NCBI GenBank assembly: GCA_037074765.1
Contig: JBAMDO010000571.1
Coordinates: 310,001-374,000, forward strand
DNA from: Mansonella perstans
Lineage: Eukaryota > Nematoda > Chromadorea > Rhabditida > Onchocercidae
DNA: 64,000 nucleotides
Direction of reading: 5' to 3'
Part shown: piece after piece, positions 12,659 through 26,100 of the stretch
How the letters are laid out: each line of letters starts with the position of its first letter
Position numbering within the stretch: the stretch's first letter is position 1
The notes under the pieces: model-generated
Told to the model about the DNA's origin: nothing
The model's input: only the letters and a program-made list of their open reading frames with translations
Databases searched by the model: none
Position numbers and translations under genes: made by a program

Positions 12659-12796
12659 TCTTTAATTTATTTGAGTTTTATACTGTAACTATTTAAATAA
12701 AAGACTGCAAATTATTGCATTTGAAATAGTATGGTATTACGGATGAAAATCGATAAAGAGTGCGTATCGTAAGCCTACGGTGAATATATCCTTTCT
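12659..12796. other. 3' flank of the CNNM gene
   Basis: Contains TTTAAATAAAAG around 12691-12702, which supplies a plausible AATAAA poly(A) signal about 40 bases after the CNNM stop. Nothing else was seen. Confidence 0.5.
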
Positions 12797-13113
12797 TGTA
12801 TTCTGATTCTGGACTCGACATCATTCTACTCATATCTTTTCCTGTATTCTGATTTTGGACTCGACATCATTCTATCCATATTCTTTCTTGTATTCTAATT
12901 CTGGACTCACATCATTCTACCCATATCCTTTCCTGTATTCTGATTCTGGACTCGATATCATTCTATCCATATCTTTCTTGTATTCTGATTCTGGACTCGA
13001 CATCATTCTACCCATATCTTTCCTGTATTCTGATTCTGGACTAGACATCATTCTACCCATATCCTTTCCTGTATTCTGATTCTGGACTCGACACCCCTTC
13101 TATCCACATCCTG
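12797..13113. repeat. 45-46 bp minisatellite, about seven copies
   Basis: Tandem units begin TGTATTCTGATTCTGGACTC at about 12797, 12843, 12889, 12934, 12979, 13024 and 13070. The spacing is 46, 46, 45, 45, 45 and 46 bases. Copies differ by a few substitutions and one- or two-base indels; the third has lost bases in CTGGACTCACATC. Because 45 is divisible by three the array stays open in some frames, so it produces spurious ORFs on both strands. I do not regard these as genes. Confidence 0.95.
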
Positions 13114-13371
13114 AATCTCAAGTGAAAATGAAAATGAAGGAGACAACTAGTTTCATAGAGCGATTCTCGGTGCACTTCCGGGGTAGTGCGGGAGTATGGT
13201 AAGTTGGTTATTAGAGTATTGTTATCGTCCAATATTGTTATCACTATATTGTTATCATCAATATTGTTATCACTCAGCAATGCTAATTCATGATAAATTG
13301 ATACTTTAACTGCGAGATTGGTTTCTTCCCAAACTCTGTTTATTATTCAAGGAAGTGAGCAATGTGATGAT

Positions 13372-16300
13372 ATGCGTAATTTTCGGCAATTCTTTTGGAT
13401 AGCTGCCACCTCACGTCTGTATGCTTTTTAATTTTATATATTATATGAAATCTAAGTTTTTTAAAAAAGAGAAAATTGTACAGAATCATAATTGAAAACA
13501 GTTTCAGTTTCTCCTTTCAATATGAAAGAAAATTCTTTCCTTTTTGCTAAGATTTGAATTTTTGAATAAGAAAAAGTAAATAGTATTAATATTTCCAGAT
13601 CAGTTCAGTTCTTCAATAACTTTTTTTTTTTCAATCACAATTCAATTATTTTTTCGAAACAGAGCGTTGTTTCGGAAAGATCAAATAGTTTCAACAAATC
13701 AACAACGGTGGCTGTTCGGCGAATCAGTCGAGAATGTTGTGAAGAAAGGTGCTAACAATGCTAAGAAGAATAAACATCTTCCCCTACTTTTTTTATCTGA
13801 GGTAGTCTCATGCAATAGTATGTGACCTTTTTATATTTTAATCTTGATTTCAAAAAAAAAGCTCGATATTTCAGCTTGATATTAGTGTGGCAGTATCAGA
13901 ACTCTCAGAGCGGTTATTCTTGATCATTAGATTGATCATCATAGAATAAATGACTATGAATTGATAAATAAGTAAGCAGCAAACTGAATATATTTTTCAG
14001 AATAAGACGGAGCAATCGCCGGATTTTCTCATTGCCGGATTGCGAGATATTTATCAAAAGCGATTAACAATTCGATCAGATATTTTTATTTATAGCATTT
14101 TGTTACCTCTTGAATCAAAAAATGGTTCTTTTTTTAGGAAAAATCTTTTTTTTTTTTACGGTTATTAAATGCATAGAATATTTCTTGTTGGATATTTAAA
14201 AGCAATTATATTGTTTCTTTCTTTATTTGTATCCATTTTCCAGGCAATCTGATAGAATTTCTGCAACGATCTAGTGATACCCACGTTCCATTCTTATTGA
14301 GTTTATGTGGCATACCGATGAGTGATATAACATGTAATGCAAAATCCGAAATAGCTGATCGTCTTTGGAAAGCATTTATCTGTGCAAGTACATTTTTGAA
14401 TTTGTTACTGTTTATTTCAATCAAAGAAAGTTTAGCAAGGACTAGTTTTTGGAATAATAGTTTTATTATTCTTCTTGATTTGAAAGTTATGTAAAATGCT
14501 GCATTCAAAATTACGAGCTAGAATTTGAAGACATTCCAATAACTCATGAAGCAATAAAAAGCCGCTTGAAAATCCTAATCGAAAACGAGCAGACATTCAA
14601 TATTTTGGAAATGTTAAAAGAAGCTAAAACAACATTCGGTGTTGATCCTGATGAAGAACTTTTTACTATTGTTCTGCAAGGGCTGTCAATGACGGGAAGC
14701 ATCAGTGCAGTGAAGTATGTTATGTTGCTTTGTTTTGCTATTGAGGTATATGATATGTGAAATTCCGGTGACCCAGAATAACTTCCAAAATCTAGTATTA
14801 AAAAAAGCGAATCATGAAAAGTTATGTTCAGAATTATTCTTTGATTTTAATAATTTTTCGTTTAGCTCGATGATAAAGGAAATAGAAGGACACAAATTGC
14901 CAGTAAACATAGAAATGAAAACGGCTCAAATATACTGCTATTTTAAAAATGATGATGACGGTGCAGAGGAACTAGTTCAAGTGAGCTTATCAAAATAAAT
15001 TCTTTAAAGCTGAATTTAATATCTGTAAACTTACGAATGAATTCTTTTTTTTTGTATTAAGTTTTCTATTGCTGTGCAATAGTTAGAAAATATTTCATGA
15101 AATATTTTGCAATGTTTTCTTGTTTGCAGAAGGCCCTTGCTGAATATGGGAATGAAATTGAACCACTAATATTCATGGCACGCTGTCAAACCGCAATCGA
15201 AAAACGCAATATCCGAAATTTCAAACTAGTGTGCTCTCCACAAATTTCATCAAAACAATAAAATATCTAAATTCTTGAATAAAAAAACAGTAATGCTAAA
15301 TATGCTAAATATTGGCTACTTGTAGTTCTTATTTTTATCAGTTACTGGATTCACTCTCTTCATCGAATTTATCGTTGAAATTACTCAGTGATGAAATGGT
15401 GATAAAATTTGTGTGGCTTTTGGCTCGTAATAGCACCGATTCGATGGGCAAAGACCATGAACAACTTTGCACTGAAGTCAGTTTTCACTTCTTTTTAACA
15501 ATCTATTTATAATATATTCATCTCTTGTATTTCCTTTTGTATTCTCATTTTTAAACATGACCTTTCATTTTAGGTACTTCGAAAAGTGAAAAAAGAGCGC
15601 GGTTTTTTCAAATTGATGATTCGAGAAGCAAGTCGACATGCGGCACATGGAATGTTCTATTCAGCCCTCTCATACTTCCACAATGATTTGCATATTTCAA
15701 CCAGATCCAGTTTTAGAGGTGAAAGCGCCACGTTTTTCTATTAAATTCACCCATATTGCAGATAATTCTGCTTTTCTAATACATAAAATATAATATAAAG
15801 TAACATCCAAAATGAAATTTTGCATTACATTTTTGAGTTTTTTTGTAATTTCATGGTTTAGATCTTGGTCGTCATAAGGATTGGGTTGGTTGTTTCTCAA
15901 AAGCTCTGATAAATGCTGAATTGTCTTTGGCAGAAATGGAAGCTTTATTTGCTCACATTAACAGGAATACTCACAATGCGTAAGAATTTCGATTTTTAGT
16001 ACAAAGAATGTCCAAATTTGTAGTAGCGTAAGGAAAACCTATATATCTGCTTACATTCCTGAATTTTTAGGCATTTTGTGTTGGAGCATATCTTGTACAC
16101 TGTTTTGACGTCTAAGTTTCTACCTCTCCAGAAATCACTGCTGCTAACTTCGATGCTTTTGAAAATTTTGGATCCTAACAACACTAAGATTCACGTCGTT
16201 GTGCCTTTACTCGTACGGTATGTTTTTTCTTTTTTTCCTTCATTATTTTTATTACACATTATTTCTTGCACGGATTTTTGAAATTTCTGATCATCATTAT

Positions 16301-18997
16301 ATTTTAGTGCATCTGGAGCTGAACAGCGCCTTGAAATATTAGCCTTCTTTTTATCAATTGGATACAACAATTTAAACCATTTGAATTATGATGTTATGCG
16401 GAAGCTGGTGTTGCAGCCTTTACTTAGTTCCTTTTTTTTCTTAATTAACATATGTAGAAATTTACAAAGAAATTTTTTTTGATCAGATCTCCTATTTATT
16501 CGTTATTTTGCCAAATATCTGCAGCGTAGTTACAAATGCATACTGTTCCAGACAGGAATAACACAGCGAATAACGAATGGAATACTGAACAGCTTGCTGA
16601 TGTTGTAAACATCATTAAGAAGCATAAAATACCGGACGACATTGCTTATAAACTCTTAGAACCAATTGTGATAGGAAATGACAATCTGGAAAAGTGAGTA
16701 AATTGTTCCAGTTTCAAGTAAAATTAGAATTTCCGGAAGATGCATATTCATTTGACGAAAGTTAGAGTTCGTGAGATTTTTGCAGTCAAATAATTTTCAG
16801 ATGGCTGAAAGAGCGAAATAATAGAACTGAAATTGACCCGAGAAACTGTAATGAAATATTTTTGAGTACACTGATGGAATACATTTCGAATCAGGTACAT
16901 CGTTATATGTTATTTTTAGAAGGTTTCATTGAAAACACAATTTGCGATTATTTTACAAGTTAGTTGTTTGCGCAAGCATCGTAAGTTCAGCAAGTTTTGA
17001 TAAAATAAATGCTCTGTGTGCTCATCTACATTTTTTAGTTTATTTTCTATCAATTTTTTTTTTTTTTTTTAGTTTATTCGTGCATTGGGAAGTAACTCTA
17101 ATCTTGCATTTTGTCAATGAACATTCGAAAACTGCTCTAAAAAAAACTGAAAATGAATTTCATTCACACAATTGCAGGAAGTGGATAAGGTCCACGAATT
17201 CATTAAAACAAATGGATCGGCAGATATCTCTGAGCTGTTCCAACCCATTATTATGTTATACATTCATAAAGCTAGCTGGGGCACTCTCATAGAATACATT
17301 AAAAAAATGTTAGCTTTTTTTTACTTCACTTGTTTGTTGAATTCAGCTTAGATGCATAGTATGCTTGAAATTAAATAAAATTATAAATGTTTTAAAAGTT
17401 AATTGCTTATTTTTAGACAAAACGATGGTAGCAGTTTGATTCACTTAACTGTTGACAATGTTTTGTTGATTCTGGCTCGACATTTGGAAGAATTTAAGAG
17501 CTTTAGCATGACATCTGATTTCGTTTATTATTTACAGCAGCTTGTTGCCAGGGGTAGGCATGCTTTATGTATTTACATTTGAAATTATTTGTTTTTGGAA
17601 TGATCTGAAAAGTGCAGCACTTTTCGGGACTTCATGAAATAAGTGAAACTAAGGCATTTGCTCAAATTTTTTCATATTTTTATTTTTCACTGTTTTATCA
17701 GCCTTGCAGGATTAGCTGTGTTGCATTTCTCCTATTGAATGCATGTAAATTGAAGCTAAATTTTTTAGATCTTCCAAATATTCGAAATGAGAAAACGCTA
17801 AAAAAGCTAATAAAACAGAGCCTAGAACTTCCGCACGAAACTGTTCAGTCACTAATTGCCTGCTCGCAAATGTTTAGAACACTCGCAGATATTAAATGGA
17901 TTCAATCCGGCTTCTTTGAAATTGTCTCAGCTTCATTTGTTTCAGCAGCTTTAAAAAAGTTAGTTCACTAAAGAAAAGTTTTGTTAGTGCACCACTTGAC
18001 CTTGTTTATGAGCGCTGTTACAGATTTGGTTTCGAAGAAGCTTTGAAAGTTTGCAGTTCTTTCCAGTTTTCTGATTTTCCAAATGGTATCATTTGTTTGC
18101 TTCACTATGCTCTCAGGATCGATGATGAAAATCTGACCAATAAAGGTAGGAATTCACTGTAAATTTAGTAACTGATTTGTTCAGTTGGACATATAAGTAA
18201 TGAATTTTCCAGCACTTGCCTTAGCGAGAACATACTGGCCAGAATGGAAAGTTTCCGTAACCTTTGGTTCGATTATGATTTGTTTAGAAAAGCTAGAAGA
18301 AGCCAGTCGTTTACTACAACAAGTAAGATTCAAACCTAATTTTAAACACATTTCTAAAAGCGATTTTACTTAAACACTTTACTGAAATGCATGTTCTTTA
18401 AAATTAAACGATATACTATATATAAGACTTTTTAGGCAGATATCCGATGGATAAACGTCTCTCACACTTATAAGTTGTTATGTGCTCTGCATTTTGATGA
18501 GGTAATTGATTGTTTTTCTATGAAATCCTTGTTTTTGTTTTCATTAAGTGATTTTTATTATTTCAACCGTTTTTGTCATGATTTTCGCATTTTTGTCTAT
18601 TTTCCGAAACAATCATAACCGTAGATCGCTTTGCAGATGTTGTTCTGAGAAACTATGCAAATGTTTCAGATTAAAAATTTTATGCAAAGTTCCTCTGGTA
18701 TTTCCTTAAACTTTTTCATCTCTTCCTTAACCTTTCCAGACATGTAATTTTCACTTCAACTACCTGAATCTTTTCTCAAAAGTGCTGGGATATAACAAGC
18801 ATGACGAAACTTGCACTCGTTTGGCATTGGATTGTTTAAAGAATTGCAGTAAGTGACAGGAAAATTGTTTTTTACTGATTCCAATATTTACCTCACTCTG
18901 TGTAATAATCTTTTTTTTGTTTTTAGCTCGAAAAGATCCAAATCAAGCTCATTTGATAAAGCATTTTCTAAAAACTTTGGAATGTAATGCTAACTAA
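13372..18997 (+). CDS. Mitochondrial helical-repeat protein, probably LRPPRC/PPR-like
   Basis: 22 exons: 13372-13418, 13663-13801, 14001-14124, 14244-14387, 14522-14714, 14866-14980, 15130-15228, 15342-15476, 15574-15718, 15862-15979, 16071-16217, 16308-16426, 16552-16693, 16801-16894, 17178-17308, 17417-17553, 17613-17958, 18024-18145, 18213-18322, 18436-18501, 18740-18848, 18927-18997. The total is 2853 nt (950 aa). The N-terminus MRNFRQFFWIAATSRLALFR is an Arg-rich, acid-free amphipathic presequence, so mitochondrial import is inferred. The rest is a succession of about 35-residue helical pairs, for example FNILEMLKEAKTTFGVDPDE then FTIVLQGLSMTGSISAVK, as in pentatricopeptide proteins. Length and layout suit LRPPRC, which stabilises mitochondrial mRNAs with SLIRP. 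There is no diagnostic motif, so this is a fold-level assignment. Coding is strongly supported; the family is moderate and the ortholog uncertain. Confidence 0.85.
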
Positions 18998-19361
18998 ATG
19001 GATTTTTTATTGCGATGAAAAAATTGATCAAGTACAACTGTGTGCAGTCAGTCGTGTTGCTATTGGAAATTCATTTTAGTAAATTATGATTCTTTTACTT
19101 AAATAATTGTATTATAAGAATCAGGAAAGTTTTTCAATTATTGCAATGATGAAAAGAAATTACAATTTGTTAAATTTGTTACAATTTGTTAAATTTTGGA
19201 ATATAAATTTGAAAATTTAAAAAACAAAAAACAATTTGTTAGCTACACACAACAAATCAAATAAAACAATTTTTTTCCCAAAAGATTATACCAGTAAAGA
19301 TTAGCCGCTAATAAAAAATGTCCAATTAATATCAGCGATGGTATCAAATTTGTGCTTTAGT

Positions 19362-19478
19362 ATTTCTCGATGAAGTGGAGCTTTAGATCCATTTCTCGAT
19401 GGAGTGAAACTTTAGATCCATTTCTCGATGAAGTGATGATGCTTTAGATCCATCTCTCGATGGAATGAAGTTTTAGAT
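19362..19478. repeat. About 30-bp tandem repeat, four copies
   Basis: Units of the form TTTCTCGATGRAGTGRARCTTTAGATCCA recur at about 19362, 19392, 19421 and 19453. They vary by small insertions, and the third has an extra GATGAT. The array is non-coding and lies between the LRPPRC-like gene and the KDEL receptor. Confidence 0.85.
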
Positions 19479-20616
19479 TTGGATTATTAATATAAATAGA
19501 CAATAATACCATTGGTGTAATTTACGAGTAAATTATTGGAATTGTATATTTTGTATAGTGGAAAATCTCGGATAAAAATTTCTCTTTCAATACTATTTTT
19601 GTTTTATTCTGTTCATTCTAAGTTCAAAGCCTTATAAATATTCTTTTTCATTTTTAATTAGCATATTAAAAGAGAAATTTTCTTTCATTCATCTGTATAT
19701 GATAATCAATAAAAATGAAATTTTAATGTATTATTTCAAATGAACTAAATAAAAAGAACGAGAAAAATTGTTGTGTATGAGTTGTATAATAAAATGTATT
19801 AGTTGTTTCTTCTACCTCATTTTCTTCTTAGCATAAAAATTGATGTAATTAATGATTTTTTTGGCATTTACAAAAAGTCTTATTTTGATGATAGTTGTAC
19901 GAAATATTGTTTTAGAGTTCGACTGAAAGTAACATTTCATGGGACAAGGCTTTTCATCCTGGCTATGATGACAGTTTGAACAATGTCAGCTTGGATTTCT
20001 TGTTATTTCTTAATTTCTCTTGTCGATTTGGTAAATAGCGGGGTATATATACATAAGAGTTATTGGAGGAAGAGGATTTATTAGTTGCTCTTTCAGGAAT
20101 GTCTCTAAATAAAACCTAAAATATTATGCTAGGTTCCTTTCTGTCATTCGGGATGAAACACATCTTGCACGTAGACCAAGCGTAAAACTGGGAAGAATTT
20201 GGAAAAGTAGCCCTAAATTATTCTATAATAATCACGTAGGAAAGTTCATCATTTATAATAGTAATAATCATACGATGATATGAACAATGATAATTGTTCT
20301 CTGAGTTGAATTTCACTTTAATCACACTACACTTCATTATGTAGTATATGTTCTAAGACACAAAAAACAATTCATAATTAAGTGGCTAGGGCAATTAATT
20401 GATGCGTAAGGGAAATTCGTGGAATAGGTCTGTAACTTTTACACGTCTGTACTCAACGTTTACCTCAATCTCTTTCAGTACGTGATCTGGATTCCGTTGG
20501 TTAGCACAGTTTTACTTTGCGTTGATTAATACTTTTATATAATGCAGATTTAATAAGTGGTAACATTTATTTTCATTTTAAGGCAATCAATTAATTAATG
20601 ATGAATTTCACATATT

Positions 20617-20626
20617 TTTTTTTCAG
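20617..20626 (+). promoter_or_regulatory. Spliced-leader-type acceptor directly at the KDEL-receptor ATG
   Basis: A TTTTTTTTTCAG tract ends at 20626 and the ATG begins at 20627, leaving no 5'UTR. In nematodes this is the signature of a trans-splice site. A cis-spliced 5'UTR exon cannot be excluded from the sequence alone. Confidence 0.6.
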
Positions 20627-21802
20627 ATGAACATCTTTAGACTAACGGCAGACTTGGCACATCTTGTTGCCATTTTTATTTTGGCACTAAAAATGTGGAC
20701 GACACGATCTGTTGCCGGTATATCAGCCAGATCACAGTGTCTTTTTGCTGTCGTTTTTACATCTCGATACTTGGATCTTTTCACTAATTTCTTTTCGGTC
20801 TACAATTCGGCTATGAAGGTTTTTCAAATAATTAAATTAAATTTGTATAATTGAGGAAAATGTTTAATCACTTTATTAAATTTTATTAGATTTTTCGTTT
20901 CAGTTTTTTACCTGTTTAATTTTATCCAGTTTAGACCATTCAGCTTTATTTGTGAATATTCCGTTTTCTTTTAGTTCATGCAATAGATTACTTACTAGTA
21001 AAGCTGTTTAACATCACTAACTACAGTTTTCTGTTATAGGTTTTCTTCCTCGTGTCATCTTTTGGTACTCTATATCTTATGTGTATCAAATTCAAAGCAA
21101 CCTATGACAGAAATCATGATACATTCCGCATCGAATTCCTGTTGCTTCCGTGTGCTCTTTTAGCTCTGCTCATCAATCACGAATTTACCATCATGGAGGT
21201 GCTACTATTTTCCTTTTCGAATTCTGTTGACTAGTGTCATATCTACATAAATTTTTAGGTAATGTGGACATTTTCGATTTATTTGGAAGCTGTTGCCATC
21301 ATGCCACAACTTTTCATGCTGTCTCGTACTGGAAGCGCTGAAACCATCACTGCTCATTATTTGTTCGCACTTGGTTCTTATCGGTACGTAGATATTTTGT
21401 ATGATAATTGGAAGAAACTTGTAAATGTTTTTGATCGAATTGTAATACATAGCCTTTTTTGATTTCTGTTCATTGTCATTTACATCTGTTACGTCCACAT
21501 TTTATTTCCGACAGGCATTGATTGTCATAGCAATAGCTTTGATGTAAATGTGAAGTGCATTTTTGCAAAACATTTTTTAAGCATCATATTTATACATGCA
21601 TATAACAGTAAGATATCACAAAATAATGTATTCCAGCGCATTATATATATTGAATTGGATCTATCGCTATTACACAGAAGGATTTTTCGATCCCATTGCT
21701 GTCATATCTGGAGTCGTTCAAACCGTACTTTATGCTGACTTTTTCTATCTTTATGTCTCGCGTGTTCTACGTCAGCAGCGTGGTTTACAACTTTCAGCGT
21801 GA
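20627..21802 (+). CDS. erd-2: KDEL (ER-retention) receptor
   Basis: A seven-helix Golgi membrane protein that captures escaped ER residents bearing KDEL-like tails and returns them in COPI vesicles. Four exons, 20627-20818, 21040-21198, 21259-21383 and 21637-21802, total 642 nt (213 aa); the human protein has 212. The match runs end to end. [13 protein letters not shown] aligns with [81 protein letters not shown] and [17 protein letters not shown] are family signatures. The charged residues that bind the ligand carboxylate and lysine lie in these conserved blocks. The C-terminus [13 protein letters not shown] carries basic residues in the region used for COPI recruitment. The start is set by an acceptor abutting the ATG. 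No anomaly was seen. Confidence 0.97.
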
Positions 21803-23161
21803 ATTTCTTTTTTATATAGGTGCATCTTCTGTGCAAATTATTACTGTTCTCCCAGGAAATTCAAAAAATGAGCTAGGAAATATTGAAATGAAGAATTCTT
21901 TTTCGCAAAGTACTATCACTATTGTTTTTACCGTAACATTAGTAGAATTACTAGCTCAAAACAGTACCTTTTCCTATCTAAATGGCTCACACACCGCATT
22001 TGAATGTCTCTAAATCTCACACACCGCATTTAAATGTCATATAAATTTTTAAGAAATATTTTAAATAAGGAGAATGTTTGAGATCGGGCGTGATAAGGCT
22101 TCCTGACCGATGTTTGTTGATGTTGCAAATGTTGGATTTGTTGATTGTTATTTTTTTCTCAGTTTTCAGGTTACAAGTAATTTATTAATAGTGACCCTGA
22201 AAACGTTTTCAGTATTTCTTCTTTTTTTGGGAGTAACATGTTATTTTGATGATGCTAATAAAATATTTCACTGTATAGCTGTTTTCGTGTTTTCTGTGCT
22301 TTAACAGCCATCATTGTTATCGTTAATTGTTTTATTATTCTTTTCATTATGAAAAATTTATCTTGCTTTACTGGTTTTCAGCCTTTTTATTTTCATAAAA
22401 CATCGTAAGAATAAATGCAATAACATAAACAGTAATTTCTTCATTTTATAAAATTCGTATTTTATTGTTTTTTATCTGTAATACTTAAAAGTAAAAATTA
22501 TTCATTTTTAATTTTACATATGGTTGAAAAAATTTTGCTTGGGGCACATATACTGATATCATCGCGATACCTAGCTAAAAGTATTTTGCTATCAAGTAAT
22601 ATTAAGGAATAAAATTTTTCCCTGAATTTGTTTCTGCTTAATAGTCGAAAAAAAAAACTATTTGAGTCAGTGAAGTTTAAGATTTTGTTAAATGATGCTT
22701 TTTTTTAAAGTTATCTCATTTTTGTTATCATATTATAGATTCGTTAAAGATAATATCCCAGGGTCAGTTTCTGTCGAAGTTCTTTGACTGATTAGTTATA
22801 TTTAGTCAAGTTAGTTTATATTCGATTTCACTCTTTTACGGTTAACTTTTCCGGTTCGGACGCTTGGATCCATAGAATGTTATGATTGGCTTTTCATTTT
22901 TTTTTAAATGAATCATAATTCAAGGATTGATACGATGCCGTGTTTCAAATTCTGTACATTACAATGATGTTACGCTACTCGAACTCATATTATAGGTTTA
23001 ATTTTTGCGGTTATTTAATATTGAAATAAGTCAATGAAATCTTTTGACTTTTTCCAGCATGTCTTTTTGTATGATGTATTACCATAATCGTTCATTCATT
23101 CTTTTCAGAATTTTACTTTCTGTCTTTTCGTCATGTCATTAATTTTTATTGATACTTGCAG
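21803..23161. other. KDEL-receptor 3' flank and intergenic region
   Basis: Contains a duplicated segment CTCACACACCGCATTT (about 21983 and 22014) and an AATAAA near 22257. There is long AT-rich sequence without supported exons. The first exon of the downstream gene must lie here or be non-coding. A TTTTTCCAG followed by CATG at 23052-23061 is a possible start, but the intron it would need (about 32 bp) is too short. Confidence 0.4.
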
Positions 23162-26100
23162 GTGTTTGTTGCATGGTTACAAGTTCCCTTTGGAAGTTAT
23201 ACTACCAAGCTATCAATATTCTTCAGGTTTTTGTAATATTTTGAATGGTTCAGTGACAATTCGTGCAGTGTTCAGTTATTTAGCATGCAAAATATAGGCT
23301 ATATATATATATATATGATTGCTCAACTTTTTTTTTTGATATTTCAGCGACTTGTTCGGGTCCATCTTCATCTCTAAATCTCGACACAGAAATTTCGCAT
23401 CAACAAACAGTGAAATGGTGCGGAAATACATTTTATGATAAACACGAGTACGTTATCTAGTTTATATTTGACTTTTAGCTTGTATAAGGGTCCCTCTTTG
23501 TTGATTATCCTGATAAGCACTCTTATGTTATCCTAATATTTTTGTCTATTTGATTGTGACGGACATCAAATCGAGTTTTATGTTGCCAGATTTCGAAATA
23601 TATCTTCATATCACTTTAATTAACGATCATAACATTCGCAAATAATTCCAGTATTTTCTTTTTTTTTATGATATTGGAAATCTGTTTTTTGCTAATTGGG
23701 TATGTTTAGTGCATTTTGCTCTTCCAATGATTCAATCAAGTTTTTGGATTTCGTTCCAACCGGCGCAAGTTTCACAAAGGACGAACGTTAGTTTTGGAGT
23801 ATTTTATTTGTGTGGAATTTTCAAGATCAATTTGAACAATAAGTGTTAATTCTTTATGAAAAATTGGAATGAATAAGTGTTGCTTTGTATCTATCTTCAC
23901 AGGTTCATAATAAAAGGAAACAAAGGAAATATTGTTGATTAATTTTAAATGTGTTTAGTTTGCGGAAATATGACTGAAATTTTGGAGTCTTTTTTTGAAA
24001 AATACGGATGGTATAGTATCAGTGATGTGCTCAATGACTTGTCCGCTCAAACTTATGAAATGTTAATATCGTGGTAATTTAATTTTTTATTTTCGTATTT
24101 CATTACTTGCGAGAAAACCATTAAGTTTAATATTCCTTTATATGTTATATGGACATAAAATATGAAATTTCAGTTTTCCAACCGACCGCAACACATCATT
24201 GACTACGTTTAATAATATACGGATATATGATAAAGTATTGAACATTAAGTCAAGAACAAGTTTACGAAGGCCGCAATGGGTACCATTTTTTTTTTTGTTA
24301 ATTCTGTTTAGAAAAGTTTTTGAGAATTTAGCCATGGGGTCTTTTATATAGAGTTTTCTGCTTCATTATCTCGGTCGCAGATTTACTTTCAGTACTTCGG
24401 TGCTTTCTACGTTAATGGCAGCTCAATGGCTTCTTGTAAAAAAAATTTCAAAATTCTATAAATTTATGATTTATAGTGGACTTTTTGCTCTCGTCTACGA
24501 TCAATACGTCAATGTATTGCAATAAAGAAAGCTATTAAGAACCGAGGAACTTTGCTATATAAAAGCAAAAGTGATGTGGTGAAATTGGTAAATGCTACTT
24601 TTTGGCTTAAGTTCTTTCTCAAACAGCATCATTGTTAATCAGAAAATAAATATGTCACTACTTTAAAAATATATGAAGTGATTTTCTAGGTGAATCAATA
24701 TAGTGTGCAACCTGTTTCGAGCAAATTACACTGTGTAGTAAATTTTCAATTTCGGACCTTGAAAACTACTCCATGTTTTACCACTGTCCATGATAGGGCG
24801 GTGTCGGCCACTACTGCCTCTTGTCAGGAAAAATCTCAGAAATCATTCAGAAACGAAAACAATGAAACGATAGCCTCAAAAACCAGAGTTGCATCAGTAG
24901 AACAACTTAAAGAGCTTATTTTGAAGAAGGTAAATAAAAAGATATTTCCTTTGCTTTCACCATTAGTGATCCTCTTCAGACTAAATGACATTCATATTAT
25001 TGTGTATTAGAGTTATTGATTCTTGAAAAGTCATTTTTTGTTAGGTTTTAAATTTTCAATGTTTCAACAGTCAAAATGCGGTTTATCCATTCTTATTCAC
25101 TGAAATTTATCCATTTCTTATTCACACTTCAGGACGTTTCCGGTTTGCGACGGGTTTTGAATAAAGAACTTTGGCCGTCTCACCGTCGTTTAAAAGCGTT
25201 TATTGCTGAACTTTTTGAAGTATTTATTATATATGGAAAAGACGTGAAGGATGCTCTATGGCTAGTGGACAGTTTGTGTGTTTTTTTACATAATTGATAA
25301 TTAACAATGATTATTTCATGTTAAAACCTTCATGAAGTGATGGTAAATGACATATTTTTGTTTAAATTTTTGGTTTCGAAAATGTTAAGTATGATTTGGA
25401 ATCTAATATTCTACTGCTGCAGTGTATTAGCGAACAATCGTGTTGCATTACCGAATTCAGTTTTTTTGCAATTGATCACACGAATTTTGTCAGAAAAAGG
25501 AATAAAAGCAGCAATTGATTACGCCGTTCACTATCGAAATCTATTACTCGTTAAATCTCGTATGTATTTTTATAATTTTTATGATTAATCATATTTCCTT
25601 GGTCTGTATGGATATTCCTCTAACTTCATTATTTTTGCATATATTAAATATGATGTGATTGGTTGTAAAAGTTATGGCAAAAAATCCAAAACTACCAACT
25701 CTTCAAAATACTGAGAAAATCCTATTTAGTATTAAAATTGCGGAGGTTAGTAAACAAATGAGCTTATGTAATGGTCAGTTTTATTTTTGCATATGCTTAA
25801 TCCATTTAATAATTGATAAACACTGCTTTACAGCTTCAAATGATTCACTTAACGATCGTTGCACAGCTGTTATTGAGGAACTCTTCACTGAAGCTTTTAA
25901 AAAAGATGATTTACCAGGAATTCAGAATCTGTGCGATACACTAATTGACTTAGGCTTTCTTTGCAACTCTTCAACTTATTTGCGTGCCGCTGTTAAATTC
26001 CATTTGCGGAGGTTTTCTTTTCTGAAAAACTATTGTAGTTAATTTTATGCAGTTAATTTTTTTTAACGTTGAAACCGCATTAGATTGTAATTGATGAATT

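Larger units (their letters stand above)
18998..20626. other. Intergenic region with a short tandem repeat
   Basis: AT-rich DNA without supported exons. It contains an AATAAA near 19259, possibly the poly(A) signal of the upstream gene, and the tandem repeat annotated at 19362-19478. The right end is a polypyrimidine tract and TTTCAG immediately before the KDEL-receptor ATG. Confidence 0.5.

Noticed and set aside
12855..13280. Open frames of about 75 codons on both strands over the minisatellite
   Set aside because: They are produced by the 45-base period of the tandem repeat and show only repeated SFLYSDSGLD-type units.
22110..22304. Hydrophobic 64-codon frame downstream of the KDEL receptor
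   Set aside because: Phe/Leu/Val composition follows from T-rich DNA; it probably lies in the KDEL-receptor 3'UTR.
23068..23226. Alternative frame [18 protein letters not shown] across the first exon of the second helical-repeat gene
   Set aside because: It stays open over two exons but then stops, while the chosen frame continues through all later exons with matching phases.
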